The position numbers and the translations under genes were made by a program. The notes under the pieces are model-generated. The model worked only from the letters and a program-made list of their open reading frames with translations. It had not been told where the DNA came from and did no database searches. From Firmicutes bacterium HGW-Firmicutes-11 (GTDB lineage: Bacteria > Bacillota > Clostridia > Peptostreptococcales > Anaerovoracaceae), in contig PHAE01000009.1 in assembly GCA_002840285.1 (NCBI GenBank), forward strand, positions 1 through 64,000: DNA of 64,000 nucleotides, read 5' to 3'. Of the stretch, positions 45,053 through 55,500 are shown piece by piece. Position 1 is the stretch's first letter. Each line of letters starts with the position of its first letter.

Positions 45053-45804
45053 CGCCGATCCGCCTTTCCCCTGCCAAGAAGGATCATGACCATGAAGCGA
45101 GGCAGCGCCGCCGCCCGCTTGATCCTTGCCGGCTGTTGGGCTAAACGGTAAAGCCATTCCAACCCATGCTCCCTATAAAAACGGGGCGCCCGTTTCACTT
45201 CACCGGAAAAAACGTCGAAGCTACCGCCGACACCGACGGCTGTGTTCACAGCAAGCCGAGTTTTGTTGCGAGCGATAAAAAATTCCTGTTTGGGCGCGCC
45301 CAAAGCGACGCAGAGCAATACAGCTCCGGAAGCGTTGATCATCTCGACCACTTCCTCTTCTCTCATTGGGTCGAAATAGCCGTCAGCCGCGCCAGCCACC
45401 ACCAGTCCCGGGTACTTTGCTTCCATCGCAGTCGCGGCCTTCACTGCCACTCCAGGCTTCCCGCCCAAAAAATAAACCGACTGCCCGGTGGTTGCCAGGC
45501 GCGATAGTGCCCTTTCCAGGAAGTCGATTCCCGTCACTCTTTGTTTGAGTGGTTTGCGTAGTAAGTGCGACGCATAAACTAGCCCGATTCCGTCAGGTAT
45601 CACCAGATCTGCTGAGAGGATCACATCTTTGAATGCAGGATCTTTTTCTGCTACAGTGATGATCTCAGAGTTTGGAGTCACGATCAGACTGCAACCCGGC
45701 GACGCGAGGAGTTCTTCGAAGATCTCCAGTGCCATCTCCATGTCCACCCGGTCGATCGGCACACCTAAAATATCGATCCGTTCTCTGTAATTTTTGTCTT
45801 CCAT
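45049..45804 (-). CDS. tagA: WecG/TagA/CpsF family glycosyltransferase
   Basis: The 251-residue protein matches the GT26 family, which adds N-acetylmannosamine (or its uronate) to undecaprenyl-PP-GlcNAc at the start of wall teichoic acid or secondary wall polymer synthesis. Visible are ILGVPIDRVDMEMALE, the TPNSEII segment, IPDGIGLVYASHLLRKPL with the catalytic Asp, and VALGAPKQEFFIARNK, GVGGSFDVFSGEVKRAP. The ATG at 45804 has AGGTGA 7 bases before it; a TTG two codons earlier is also open. It is divergent from the UDP-ManNAc dehydrogenase gene, which fits a ManNAc/ManNAcA-containing polymer. Confidence 0.88.
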   Translation of the reverse strand: MEDKNYRERIDILGVPIDRVDMEMALEIFEELLASPGCSLIVTPNSEIITVAEKDPAFKDVILSADLVIPDGIGLVYASHLLRKPLKQRVTGIDFLERALSRLATTGQSVYFLGGKPGVAVKAATAMEAKYPGLVVAGAADGYFDPMREEEVVEMINASGAVLLCVALGAPKQEFFIARNKTRLAVNTAVGVGGSFDVFSGEVKRAPRFYREHGLEWLYRLAQQPARIKRAAALPRFMVMILLGRGKADRR

Positions 45805-45831
45805 TTCCAATTCACCTACAGCTATCTCGCC

Positions 45832-45885
45832 TTTACTTCCTTACAAATTTATGCTAATCTGAAAGCGATGTCAACCCTGGGTTGA
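45832..45885 (+). promoter_or_regulatory. Probable wecC promoter with 7-1-7 palindrome
   Basis: TTTACT (45832-45837) and TAATCT (45855-45860) are 17 bases apart. Ten bases downstream, TCAACCCTGGGTTGA (45871-45885) is a perfect palindrome around its central base, placed over the probable start site. It ends 10 bases before the ribosome binding site and may be an operator of an unidentified regulator. Confidence 0.45.
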
Positions 45886-45910
45886 CCGAACTTATTTATG
45901 GAGAAAAGCT

Positions 45911-47161
45911 ATGAAATTATGCGTTATCGGGTTGGGATATATCGGTCTTCCGACGGCAGCGATGTTTGCTTCCGCAGGGCATCAAGTGGTCGGCGTCGAC
46001 AAAAACGAGGCGGTTCTATCTGCCTTAATGGAAGGTCGCATCGTAATTGAAGAAGAGGGCTTGGGACAGCTTGTAAACGACGTGGTCTCACAGGGTCTTC
46101 TCTCCGGGTCTCCGGTTCCGGTGGAAGCAGATGTGTTTCTGATCGCCGTTCCTACACCGATACAAGAAAATAAGGGTGCGGACCTTTCCTGCGTGATCGC
46201 AGCCACCGAGAGCATCGTTCCCTTTCTTCGCAAAGGCAACATTGTGATCCTGGAATCCACTTCACCCGTCGGCACCGTGGACGAATGCATGGTGCCTCTG
46301 CTGGAATCCTCAGGTCTTTCTGTCGGCGAAGACCTTTATGTCGGCCACTCTCCCGAGCGTGTCATACCCGGCCAGATCCTGAAAGAACTGGTGAATAACA
46401 GCCGGATCGCAGGTGGTGTAAATCCTGCTTCGGCAGAGAAGATCGCCGAAGTCTACCGGACCTTCGTCAAGGGTGAGATCTTTCTGACTGACACTCGCAC
46501 CGCCGAGCTCTGTAAACTGGCAGAGAATACGTTCCGCGACGTCAATATCGCCTTTGCCAACGAACTCGCCATTTTGTGTGAAAACTTCGGGATCAATGTC
46601 TGGGAAGCGATCGCGCTGTGCAACAAGCATCCCCGGGTCAATATCCATCAGCCGGGTCCCGGCGTGGGTGGCCACTGCATCGCGGTGGATCCCTGGTTTA
46701 TCGTAGAAAAACAGCCGGAAACGGCTGTGATCATAGCGACTTGCCGAAAGACCAACGACAGCATGCCGGCCTATGTCGCCACCCGCGTAGATGGACTGCT
46801 GGACGGCATCGACGATCCCAAGGTCACCATGCTTGGCATAACCTATAAACCCAATGTGGGTGATGTGCGGGAAAGCCCGATCCTTCATCTGATGGAACTA
46901 CTGAAAGAAAATGGGATCGAAGTCTCTGCATACGACCCCTTCGTCAGCGGCAGAGACGATCTTGATGAAGACATTATGAATGCGGCGAAGGATTCGGATC
47001 TTCTGATTTTGGGCGTCCATCACGATCGTTTCCGTGATCTTCCCTTACAGCAGTTGGGAGCCGTTATGCGCCGGAAACAGATCCTGGATACAAGAAACGC
47101 CATCCAACGAATCGACGCGGAACGCGCTGGTTTTTTCTACGCTCTGCTTGGAGAAAAATAA
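45911..47161 (+). CDS. wecC: UDP-N-acetyl-D-mannosamine dehydrogenase
   Basis: The 416-residue NAD+-dependent enzyme oxidises UDP-ManNAc to UDP-ManNAcA, or a related nucleotide sugar to its uronate. The Rossmann motif GLGYIGLPTAAMFASAGH opens the protein. STSPVGTVDE, FRDVNIAFANELAILCE and the active-site loop PGPGVGGHCIAVDPWF with its Cys (near 257) are conserved, as is the C-terminal NAD-binding part. It is alone on the plus strand inside an envelope gene block; its last 25 bases overlap the end of the convergent ligase-like gene. The epimerase WecB is not in the window. Confidence 0.9.
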   Translation: MKLCVIGLGYIGLPTAAMFASAGHQVVGVDKNEAVLSALMEGRIVIEEEGLGQLVNDVVSQGLLSGSPVPVEADVFLIAVPTPIQENKGADLSCVIAATESIVPFLRKGNIVILESTSPVGTVDECMVPLLESSGLSVGEDLYVGHSPERVIPGQILKELVNNSRIAGGVNPASAEKIAEVYRTFVKGEIFLTDTRTAELCKLAENTFRDVNIAFANELAILCENFGINVWEAIALCNKHPRVNIHQPGPGVGGHCIAVDPWFIVEKQPETAVIIATCRKTNDSMPAYVATRVDGLLDGIDDPKVTMLGITYKPNVGDVRESPILHLMELLKENGIEVSAYDPFVSGRDDLDEDIMNAAKDSDLLILGVHHDRFRDLPLQQLGAVMRRKQILDTRNAIQRIDAERAGFFYALLGEK

Positions 47162-48720
47162 CCCCGGTAGATGACCATGGCAGCCAGTCCCCAAAAGTAT
47201 GCCACCATGTAGGGTTCTTCAAAGATGTTTTCAAAATAGCAGTGAGCGAGGACGCCGCAAAGACCTGAAAAAATGCCGACCGTCAACAGTTTTGGATCAC
47301 CAACGGCCCGCATGAGCGGGTCTTTTTTTGCTTCCGACATCTGGTCCTCGACGATCCGGTTGCTGCTGCGATGGATCGCACGGAGTCCGAAGACAAGCAA
47401 AGCGGCAATGAGCAACAGGAAAAAAGCAATACCGATGTATCCCATTTCGACCATGGTCTTAAGATAGTAATTGTCCATATAAAAGTAACGAAACTCCAGG
47501 GTCTCGTCCAGCAGTTTGTTGTTCATGGCAACCGCGCCGCCGAATCGGCCCAACCCAAAGCCAAGCCAGGGATTGTTTTCGGTCACCAGCATTCGGCCGA
47601 TCTCCCACCGCAGCGCCCGTCCGCCGATCGCCGAGGCCTCTGCGTAGTCGCTGGTAAACAAGTAGGTCAACCGACTGGTGATAGAGGGAACAAAGACCAA
47701 CACGGAAGCAACTGCCACTCCCATCAGTCCCAGCAGGCGACGATCCACATAAAGAGAGAAGAGGGTCACGGCAACGATCATGCCGATCCATGCGCCTCTG
47801 GAAAAAGTGAAGAGCAAAGCGAGGACCATCGTTCCTGTGACAGCAAAAAGCAGGAACTTCTGCCACTTCGACTTTAGATAATACATCAGCGCGGCAGCCA
47901 TCGGCGCCAGCATCACTATGAGAGATCCGAAGATATTAGGGCTCCCGGTCAATGAAAAAACCCGGGTCCTGACTCCCATTTCGGTTTGACTCACCCAGGA
48001 TGCGGGAATTGGGACCGCTACGATGAACTGATAGATCCCATGCAGACAAAGAAGCGCGCCGAGAATGACAAACCCGGCATACGCAACCGAGAAGTCTTTT
48101 TCGTCTTCGATCAGACGAACCATCAGGAAGAACCAGATCATGTATTGGACCACTGCCCGATATCCGGCCCATGCAACAGCTGGATAGGGATTCACTGCGG
48201 ACATCAACAACAGGCCGACTGCCATGAACAACAGAATATACCCATCGAGAGGGGTCTCTCTTGCAATAGCCTTCGACTGTCTCAACCCTCTCCGCCAAAA
48301 CAGAAATAACACCGCCACCATCATGAAAGCTTCTTCCCAAACGGAAGCGATCACCGAATAGGCAAGCCGGTCACGGATCATGTACTCGATCGGTAGGTAG
48401 AATACAAACGCCAAGAGCAGCCACTGGCCCAGACGAAGCCGATGTAAAAGGGAAAAAACAAGACTGCCCTCTGTCACACGGAAATAGAGATCTCTCAGCC
48501 ATGACAGCGCTTTATAAAACCTGCTTTGCAGGATCCATCCTCCGATGATCAGAAGGATCCAACGGAGCCCATCCATCAATGATCCATAAATGGAGTTTCT
48601 CGTGTGATCCGGGGCGCTGCAAAACCGGTTCCAGATCTGACTGGAAACCGAGATGCGTCCATATTCACCAAGCTTGCGAAACATAGCAAGCAAGGCGCTG
48701 TTGTTCCAGCATCGTTCCAT
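47137..48720 (-). CDS. O-antigen ligase/polymerase-like membrane protein
   Basis: The 527-residue protein has a soluble N-terminal part of about 60 residues and about twelve membrane segments. A large extracellular loop and the Wzy/WaaL family motif LLFTFSRGAWIGMIVAV lie near 305-320, with GFGLGRFGGAVAMNN in the loop. Such proteins polymerise or ligate lipid-linked sugar chains at the outer face of the membrane. In this Gram-positive setting a role in the secondary wall polymer or exopolysaccharide is likely. It is 3 bases downstream of the DUF4330 gene. Confidence 0.85.
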   Translation of the reverse strand: MERCWNNSALLAMFRKLGEYGRISVSSQIWNRFCSAPDHTRNSIYGSLMDGLRWILLIIGGWILQSRFYKALSWLRDLYFRVTEGSLVFSLLHRLRLGQWLLLAFVFYLPIEYMIRDRLAYSVIASVWEEAFMMVAVLFLFWRRGLRQSKAIARETPLDGYILLFMAVGLLLMSAVNPYPAVAWAGYRAVVQYMIWFFLMVRLIEDEKDFSVAYAGFVILGALLCLHGIYQFIVAVPIPASWVSQTEMGVRTRVFSLTGSPNIFGSLIVMLAPMAAALMYYLKSKWQKFLLFAVTGTMVLALLFTFSRGAWIGMIVAVTLFSLYVDRRLLGLMGVAVASVLVFVPSITSRLTYLFTSDYAEASAIGGRALRWEIGRMLVTENNPWLGFGLGRFGGAVAMNNKLLDETLEFRYFYMDNYYLKTMVEMGYIGIAFFLLLIAALLVFGLRAIHRSSNRIVEDQMSEAKKDPLMRAVGDPKLLTVGIFSGLCGVLAHCYFENIFEEPYMVAYFWGLAAMVIYRGYFSPSRA

Positions 48721-48723
48721 CGA

Positions 48724-49227
48724 TCAGTCTCCGATCTCCACGTAGCGGATCGTTCCACTGCATTCAAATGTCTGAGTTTTCAGGATGAATGTCTTGCCGG
48801 CCCGTACTTCCTGACTTCCTATTTTAGGACTGGGCGTTCCCTGCGGGACCTTTGCAGTTATCTTGACCACAACGTCTTTTTTGCTGGGGTCGGTGGCATC
48901 CACGATGATCCCATCGTCCCGGATCGCCTGCATGACGTAATCCTCGAGCCATACGTCAGTGACTGTGGCATTCATGTATTCGTTCCCCGAAACCAAGCGC
49001 TCTCCGATCAGGTCCTGACGGATGATCTCCTCGACCAGCCGGGGGGCGGTTCCGATGATCACGACCTCAGCCGTCATGTCCACCTGCGGCGATACCGCAT
49101 TGTTGACCTGAGTTCCAAAGAGCTGCCAGGCAATCGCTCCCACGACAGCCAACACCGCCACTAAAAGCAGCAAGTCCACCACATTGATCCATCCGAACAG
49201 TTTGCCCTTTTCATTTACAAGTTTCAT
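48724..49227 (-). CDS. DUF4330 membrane-anchored protein
   Basis: The 167-residue protein has a short basic N-terminus (KLVNEKGKLFGWINVVDL), one membrane helix (about 18-40) and an extracytoplasmic domain with repeats of beta strands. It matches DUF4330, which is found in wall-polysaccharide clusters of Clostridia next to O-antigen-ligase-like genes. The function is unknown. The start has GGAGG 4 to 5 bases upstream and overlaps the upstream glycosyltransferase stop by four bases. Confidence 0.8.
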   Translation of the reverse strand: MKLVNEKGKLFGWINVVDLLLLVAVLAVVGAIAWQLFGTQVNNAVSPQVDMTAEVVIIGTAPRLVEEIIRQDLIGERLVSGNEYMNATVTDVWLEDYVMQAIRDDGIIVDATDPSKKDVVVKITAKVPQGTPSPKIGSQEVRAGKTFILKTQTFECSGTIRYVEIGD

Positions 49228-50375
49228 TCTGACCTCCATTCCTGCGGGAGGATCTCCTCCATCTGCCGTACCCGTTCCTCCCAGGAACAGGCCTTTCCAT
49301 ATTCCATTCGTCGTTGTCTCTTTTCCGGGCCCCTTTCTCTCAGGGCTTCCTCACATTTTACCACAAAATCCGCGGGTGTATCAGCTATATATACGACATC
49401 GCTGTAGTCCAGCACCTGAAGTGGCATTCTTGTGCTGACGATAGGTTTTCCGGTTGCAAGATATTCATAAAATTTCAACGGACTCACATCCTTTGCCAGG
49501 TCTCCATCCCGGAAAAGATTGAGACAAACATCAAAATTGCGGATATGGTCTGGCAGTTCGGTTTGTGGCAGTAGCCCCATCTGCCGGATGTTGGGATACT
49601 TGGACAATGCGGTGAGATCCACCCCTGGCAACGCTTTTCCGATCAACACGATCGATGCCTCTGGTTTGGCTGCCGCCAATGCCTCGATGCAATCGTAGTC
49701 GATGCATTCCTGCAGCATTCCGACAAAGCCAAAGACCGGTTGCTTCCCTTCTGCTTCTTCTTTGTCGTTGTCGAAGGGTATGGCTGCCCTGGAAAACAGT
49801 TCATATGCGGCACCGTTGGGGATCAGAGTTGTCGAAGCATTGAAGGGTTTCAGACGATCGTAAAGCCCTTGGGCAGTGCAGAAGACCTGCAACGCCTTTT
49901 GTGCGAGATCTTCTTCCATCCGGTCCACCACCATCGGATCGATCATACCTTTATAGGCGGAGTGTCGGTCGACACAATCGTAAATGATACCTTTTGATGG
50001 GATATATTCCACCAGGTCGCAGGATGTCGGAGAATAACACCAGAGATAAGGATCGTGAAATCCATGTCTCCCCAGGCGTCGTTTCAAATGGCCAGCCAGG
50101 ATCCTCTGATTGATTCGGTTGATCCATCGGTATCGGTTAAAAAATGGAATGACCGGTGGAGGAGCGTAAACAGTTATGTTTTCCTGCGCCTTGACTCCCT
50201 TTTTGAGAAAAGCGAACAGCCTCGGAAACGTATGGATATCCTTAAGTGGCGCCAATAAGGAAACCGGCGGATCGATGTAGAGGATCTCCGCATCTTTGAG
50301 CCGGGTCATCACATTCTGCTTTCTCGTGGGGATCGGATAAAAATTGGAAGTGGAGACACAAATGATCTGTTTCAT
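49224..50375 (-). CDS. Glycosyltransferase family 1/4 (TuaH-like)
   Basis: The 383-residue protein is a GT-B glycosyltransferase. An N-terminal acceptor-side domain includes VSTSNFYPIPTRKQNVMTRL and YDCVDRHSAYKGM. The C-terminal donor domain has VFGFVGMLQECIDY, RQMGLLPQTELPDHIRNFDVCLNLFR and the donor-binding segment SPLKFYEYLATGKPIVST with the conserved Glu. It resembles TuaH-type transferases. The start overlaps the stop of the GT4-CsaB fusion gene. It probably adds a sugar to the wall polymer; donor and acceptor are unknown. Confidence 0.85.
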   Translation of the reverse strand: MKQIICVSTSNFYPIPTRKQNVMTRLKDAEILYIDPPVSLLAPLKDIHTFPRLFAFLKKGVKAQENITVYAPPPVIPFFNRYRWINRINQRILAGHLKRRLGRHGFHDPYLWCYSPTSCDLVEYIPSKGIIYDCVDRHSAYKGMIDPMVVDRMEEDLAQKALQVFCTAQGLYDRLKPFNASTTLIPNGAAYELFSRAAIPFDNDKEEAEGKQPVFGFVGMLQECIDYDCIEALAAAKPEASIVLIGKALPGVDLTALSKYPNIRQMGLLPQTELPDHIRNFDVCLNLFRDGDLAKDVSPLKFYEYLATGKPIVSTRMPLQVLDYSDVVYIADTPADFVVKCEEALRERGPEKRQRRMEYGKACSWEERVRQMEEILPQEWRSE

Positions 50376-52576
50376 CCCGAGGTCGTCCTTTCTTCGGCAA
50401 GCAAGCGTTTGACCGCATCGCCGTTGATTTTTTCGGCTTCTCGCAAGATCCTTGCCGCTTCCGCCGCATAGTCTTTGCCGTGCTCCATCGCCCGATCGAT
50501 CTCTTTGCACAGTTCCTGAACTGACAGTTCTTCCAGTGGTATGCACGCAGTGTGACCGATGTCCTTGACAAAACTGTCCACCTTGACGTCATAGGAAATA
50601 CCGATCACCGGAGATCCTCCCGTAGTTGCAAAGATCAAAGAATGAAGTCGCATCCCGACCACCGCTTCCATGGAACCCAGCATACCGATCATGTCCTCGA
50701 CCGGATGCTTTTTTGAGCAGGTGTAGTAAGGACTCTTCATATGAGCCACCACACGATGGGCTGCCGATACGTCCTTTGGGATCTCGATGGGAAGAAACAC
50801 CGGCGTGGCGCCATAGGTTTCGTAGGCATAATCAGCAGCTTTTGCGATGTATTCCGGATGAGTGAAGGTCTGCCAATTTCGCAGACAAAAGCCGATTTTT
50901 TTCAGATCTGCCGGTATCCCCTCCGAAAGGAACGCAGCTTCCACTGCGATAGGTCCCGACTTTTCAATGTTCACCGTCGGATCAGCAGCCAATTGGATCT
51001 CAGGCTTAGCGACTCCCATTTCCTTCAGGACTTCCAGGGAGATGCTGTCTCGCAAAGTGATGATGTCCGGCGTGCTGTCCAATACCTTGGCGGATATGCG
51101 TCGATTCATTGCCGAATCGATGGGACCGATCCCACAGCCGTACATTATGATTTTACAGCCCCACCACTTCGCGGCCTTCAAGGTGAAAAGATAGAAATAC
51201 AGCGACCGTGAGGAGGTGACGTCCTGGATCAGACTACCTCCTCCGTTGACAAAAATCTCAGCTTTTTTAAGACTTCTAAAAAAGGAAACCACGTTAAATA
51301 TATACATGGAACGCGTCTTGCTGACTAATCTGGTTTCTTTTTTGTTTCTTGTCATGACGCAGAAAGGCATATCCGGGTCGATCTTTCTAAGCTGCCCCAG
51401 AATCGCCTTCAAGATGGCCTCGTCCCCTGCGTTTCCGCGGCCGTAAGCACCGCAGATCACCGCCCCCTGACGTCCTTTTCTCTCTCGGCGGCGCATGATG
51501 GTCTGGTAGACCTTTTCCTGATCTTCTCTCATCCGCTCCAGAGAAAAATCGGCTTTTGCTCGTAGAAAGAGATTCTCAGCCAACCGGTGTCGGAGTTCTT
51601 CATCGACGGACAATCGGTAGATGTAATCGCTGAAGGTTTCCGTATCTCCAGCTTCAAAAAGGAAGCCGTTTTCCCCATGCCGTATCAAAGCCGGTATTCC
51701 GCCAACCCTTGTTGCGATCGCCGGACAATGTTCGTAAGCTCCTTCAAGAAGGGAATAGGGGAATGTCTCTGAAAGAGAAGCCAGGACATTGATGTCGACC
51801 CCGGAAAAGAATCCCTGGATATCGCTGATCCAGCCGGCAAACTCCACCCGGTCCGCGATCTTTAAGCTCTTTGCCAAAGACCGGAGTTCTTCCTCATCCT
51901 CACCGGTACCGGCAATGGACAGGCGTAGCTTCGGGTTTTTCTCATATGCCATGGAAAAGGCGCGTATCACAGTACCGATGTCCTTGATCGGTGTCAGTCG
52001 CGCGGCAATACCGACGACGATATCGTCGTTTTCCAATTTCTGTTTCTTAGGTCTCGTATCAGCTTTGGAAAAATCAAGACCGTTGAATATAGTAAAGATT
52101 CTCCAGGGATCAAATCCGCGTTCGATCAGGTTCTGCTCCATGCGGTCTGCGACTGCCATATAAAAATCCATGTTTCGAAGAGCGATGGCATTGATCAATC
52201 CGAAGGTGTATTGCTTCAGCGGATTGCCCATGTAGTCCAGTTTCGGATCTGAATGGACCGTCGTCATGACAGGGATCGACCTGAGTTTTTTCACGAGAAC
52301 TCCCAGCATGTTTGCCTTTGCTCCATGACAATGGATCACATCGGGACGAAACCGGTCGACCGCAGCAAGAGCCATCCGCATGTCGGAAAACACGTTCCAG
52401 CCATTGTCCATGACCTGCACGTCCAATCCCATTTCCCTTCCTTCTTCTGACAGCACGCCTTTACGGAAACTGACCAGCAAAAGATCATTGCTGGCCGATA
52501 GTTCCCTTGCGAGGGAGAGGATATGGGTTTTACCGCCACCGATGTCGCCACCGGCGGCGAAGAGCATGATCTTCAT
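50372..52576 (-). CDS. csaB: Fused GT4 glycosyltransferase and polysaccharide pyruvyl transferase CsaB
   Basis: The 734-residue protein has two enzymes in line. Residues 1 to about 370 are a GT4 glycosyltransferase (GGDIGGGKTHILSLAREL, IHCHGAKANMLG, VGIAARLTPIKDIGTVI, ASLSETFPYSLLEGAYEH). Residues about 378-734 are CsaB, which transfers pyruvate from PEP to ManNAc of the wall polymer, creating the ligand for SLH domains (ICGAYGRGNAGDEAILKAIL, NGGGSLIQDVTSSRSLYFYL, GMRLHSLIFAT). Homologues without the GT4 part also exist. The neighbouring SLH-domain protein, 13 bases upstream in the operon, fits this role exactly. Confidence 0.92.
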   Translation of the reverse strand: MKIMLFAAGGDIGGGKTHILSLARELSASNDLLLVSFRKGVLSEEGREMGLDVQVMDNGWNVFSDMRMALAAVDRFRPDVIHCHGAKANMLGVLVKKLRSIPVMTTVHSDPKLDYMGNPLKQYTFGLINAIALRNMDFYMAVADRMEQNLIERGFDPWRIFTIFNGLDFSKADTRPKKQKLENDDIVVGIAARLTPIKDIGTVIRAFSMAYEKNPKLRLSIAGTGEDEEELRSLAKSLKIADRVEFAGWISDIQGFFSGVDINVLASLSETFPYSLLEGAYEHCPAIATRVGGIPALIRHGENGFLFEAGDTETFSDYIYRLSVDEELRHRLAENLFLRAKADFSLERMREDQEKVYQTIMRRRERKGRQGAVICGAYGRGNAGDEAILKAILGQLRKIDPDMPFCVMTRNKKETRLVSKTRSMYIFNVVSFFRSLKKAEIFVNGGGSLIQDVTSSRSLYFYLFTLKAAKWWGCKIIMYGCGIGPIDSAMNRRISAKVLDSTPDIITLRDSISLEVLKEMGVAKPEIQLAADPTVNIEKSGPIAVEAAFLSEGIPADLKKIGFCLRNWQTFTHPEYIAKAADYAYETYGATPVFLPIEIPKDVSAAHRVVAHMKSPYYTCSKKHPVEDMIGMLGSMEAVVGMRLHSLIFATTGGSPVIGISYDVKVDSFVKDIGHTACIPLEELSVQELCKEIDRAMEHGKDYAAEAARILREAEKINGDAVKRLLAEERTTSG

Positions 52577-52589
52577 AAAAGACCTCCGA

Positions 52590-55500
52590 TCAGTTGAGAT
52601 TGGTTATGATCGTTGCGACCTGTGCCCTGGTCACAGGGTTTTTTGGCCACAGTTTGTTATCGTAGCCAGAAACCACACCTTGTTGCACCAAAGTTTTGAC
52701 GTAAGGCAATGCCCATGCGGAAACCTGACTGTTATCTGCAAAGGTGACGAGATCATTTTCCGTAAAGCCCCTCTGCTGTGTCCTGCCGATGATGGTCATC
52801 ACCTCTTCCCGGCTGATGGGACTGGCCGGATTGAAATAGACCGATCCGTTCTTTTCAACACCGCTGATGATCCCCATGCCGTACATCGCCTTGGCTGCCG
52901 GTACTGCCCAGGCGGGTATCGAGCCGGCATCCGCGAAAGGAAGCAGTATCTGATCGAATCCCGCAGCCTCATCGCCGATCCAATTTGCCATCAATACGGA
53001 AAACTCTGCCCGTGTGATCTGGTTGTCCGGACGGAAAGATACTCCGGTATCGGTCGGCATGCCGCTGACGATACCCAATGTGTACAAATAGGATGTGCTG
53101 TCAGAGGACCAGTGACCGTTCATGTCCTGGAAGGGTCGTTCCATAGAATCTCCCGGTATGGTCAACGCGCTTCGTCCCAGGTTGCCGCTCCGGTCTGCTG
53201 CGATCACGGCGACCCTGTGCATCAGTCCATCTGGAGCCGGTAGCGCTGACGTCAATGTTTTGGAGGGTCGGTCATAAGTGAAGGGCAATCGGGTTCCGTC
53301 ATACGTCACCGCCAGATCCGCCGGCGAAAGATCGCTGTCGATCCCGTCGGCCACGATAGCTGACAACGACTGTCCGGTAATGCTCATCGTGATCACGGGA
53401 GGATCTGTGTCGATGTAGTAGCCGATCCCGCCCATGATCTGGTCGAGATAGAGAACTCCGCTGCTTTTAGATCCCGTTTGGGTCAGTATGATCCCATTCA
53501 ATCCGGTGGCTCCCTTGGGAACCGGTACGATCATTTGTTGCCAGCCAGTGAAGCTGATAGCAGATCCAGTGACTTCCTTGATCCCTTCCGGTGTCGAAAA
53601 TGCCAGTTGCAGGGTATTGCCTGACTGGTCTCCGTACACCCAAAAACTCAATTGACTGAAGCTTTTGGAGAATCCGAGGGAAACTGGCAAAACGATACTG
53701 CCGGATCCAGTTGCTCCAAAGTCATACTGGATCCTGCCGCTTCCATATCCGTAGCGTACTTTTGTAAGGTCTGTGCTACGATCCACGACGGCTCCATGAG
53801 CAAATATATTCTTTAAAATGTGATCGTCTCCTTCAAAGGATTCCAATCGGGTTCCTTCACTGGTCACGTTGACCGTCATCGTTGCGGTGGTGCCTCCTGC
53901 AGACACCGACACGGTTCCTGTGCCGTTGGTGATGTTGCCAATGGTCAACAGTCCGTTTTCATCTATGGTACCGATGTTTCCGGTCACTGTCCAGGTGAAG
54001 TTTTTATCCTGGGACACCAGAGGCATGCGGTTGTATACTGCCTGGGCCGCCAAGTCGACGGATGCTCCTGCGGAGGATGACAAGGTCGTTACGACCGCTC
54101 CTGTCGCCTGATCGATCAGTTGGATACTGCTGGGTTTGGCGATCACATCAACTTTTGCCATTCCAGCGATCCTCGAATTGTAGCGCACTGAAACTTCGCC
54201 GCTTTTTGTTGCGCTCCCGGCGGAAAAAATGCCGCTTCCATCAAAGGTTCCCAATCCGCTAGTGGCACTGTATGTGAACGAGGAAGGTGCTGCTACGGAA
54301 TAATAATATCGATCGCTGGCCTTCATGGTAAAGGTCTGGGTTGCTCCGGCAAGCATTTGAACGTGATAGGGATACACATGAAGGTTCTCCAAAACGCCGG
54401 TGGGTGCTGCGGTATTGACCAAAAGAATGTAATTGCCGCAGTTCCGCAAAGAACCCTGCGCCGGACGGTTTATGTTCGTCGCTGCGCTGTCTCCGGGATA
54501 AACCGAATGGATTGCGGTGGATCCGCCGCCATCCATATTGATGCCTTCGACGCATCCTAACTCCAGAAGCCGGTCAGCGAGTTGGGACAAGGTCAACCCC
54601 TTGCTGTGGCCAGCCAATCTGCCATCCACAGTATAAAAGATAGTGGTACCATCGGCTTTGATACCGATGGCAGATCTGGGATGGATCTCTCCCCCTGCGG
54701 CTACGACCTTCGCTCCGGCAGTCAACAGCTTCTCACCGCCGCCGACCCCATAAAGTACATTGTTCCAAGCCTCGTTTCCAGTGAAAGAAATAGTTACCGG
54801 ATCTCCGGCATTCAATGCTCTGAGCTGAGTCAGGGTGCCGGGGTAAGCGGTCCCGACCGATATGCTTAGCATCAGTTTCCCTTCCGGTATCACCGCCGGC
54901 ACAGCAGAATCTGCGACCGATGCGACGGAAGCTTCGATCACCCCGTTGATTCTTGCTTCGCCGGATAGAACATCCAGCACCACGTTGAATGTCGGGATCG
55001 GGGCTTTATTCGTATCGTCATCAGCAAAATCCGTCGTGTAAAGCATCACGCCGGAGGTTGCCGTCACCGTCTTGTTCATATGGATCAGGCCAATACCGGA
55101 ACCCAATGTCGGACCATCGGCACGAATATTGAGGCCAGCCCTTCCAATGATCGCTGTTCCGTTTTCCAGGAATCCAACCGCCGGGTTAGCTGTGCTTTCC
55201 GATGTACGCAAGATCCCGTCCTTGATCGTCATACCGACGGCGACTCCATTGGCAGTATTGAAGTAATCCCCATTCATACCTGCCACTACATAGTCCCCTT
55301 TGGCAGCAGCCTTCGCTGCTACTGCGTTGAAGCTGGCGGCGCCAACGATGTCATTGCCGTACGATATTTTAGGTACCACCGTTGCTCCCGGTTGATAAAC
55401 GATATAGTTCTCTGTGTTTTTTTCGCTGTATGATGAATTCCAATACACTCCGCTCGCCAGCGTCAGATTTTCTCCCACAGTTATGCTTTTACTGAATAAA

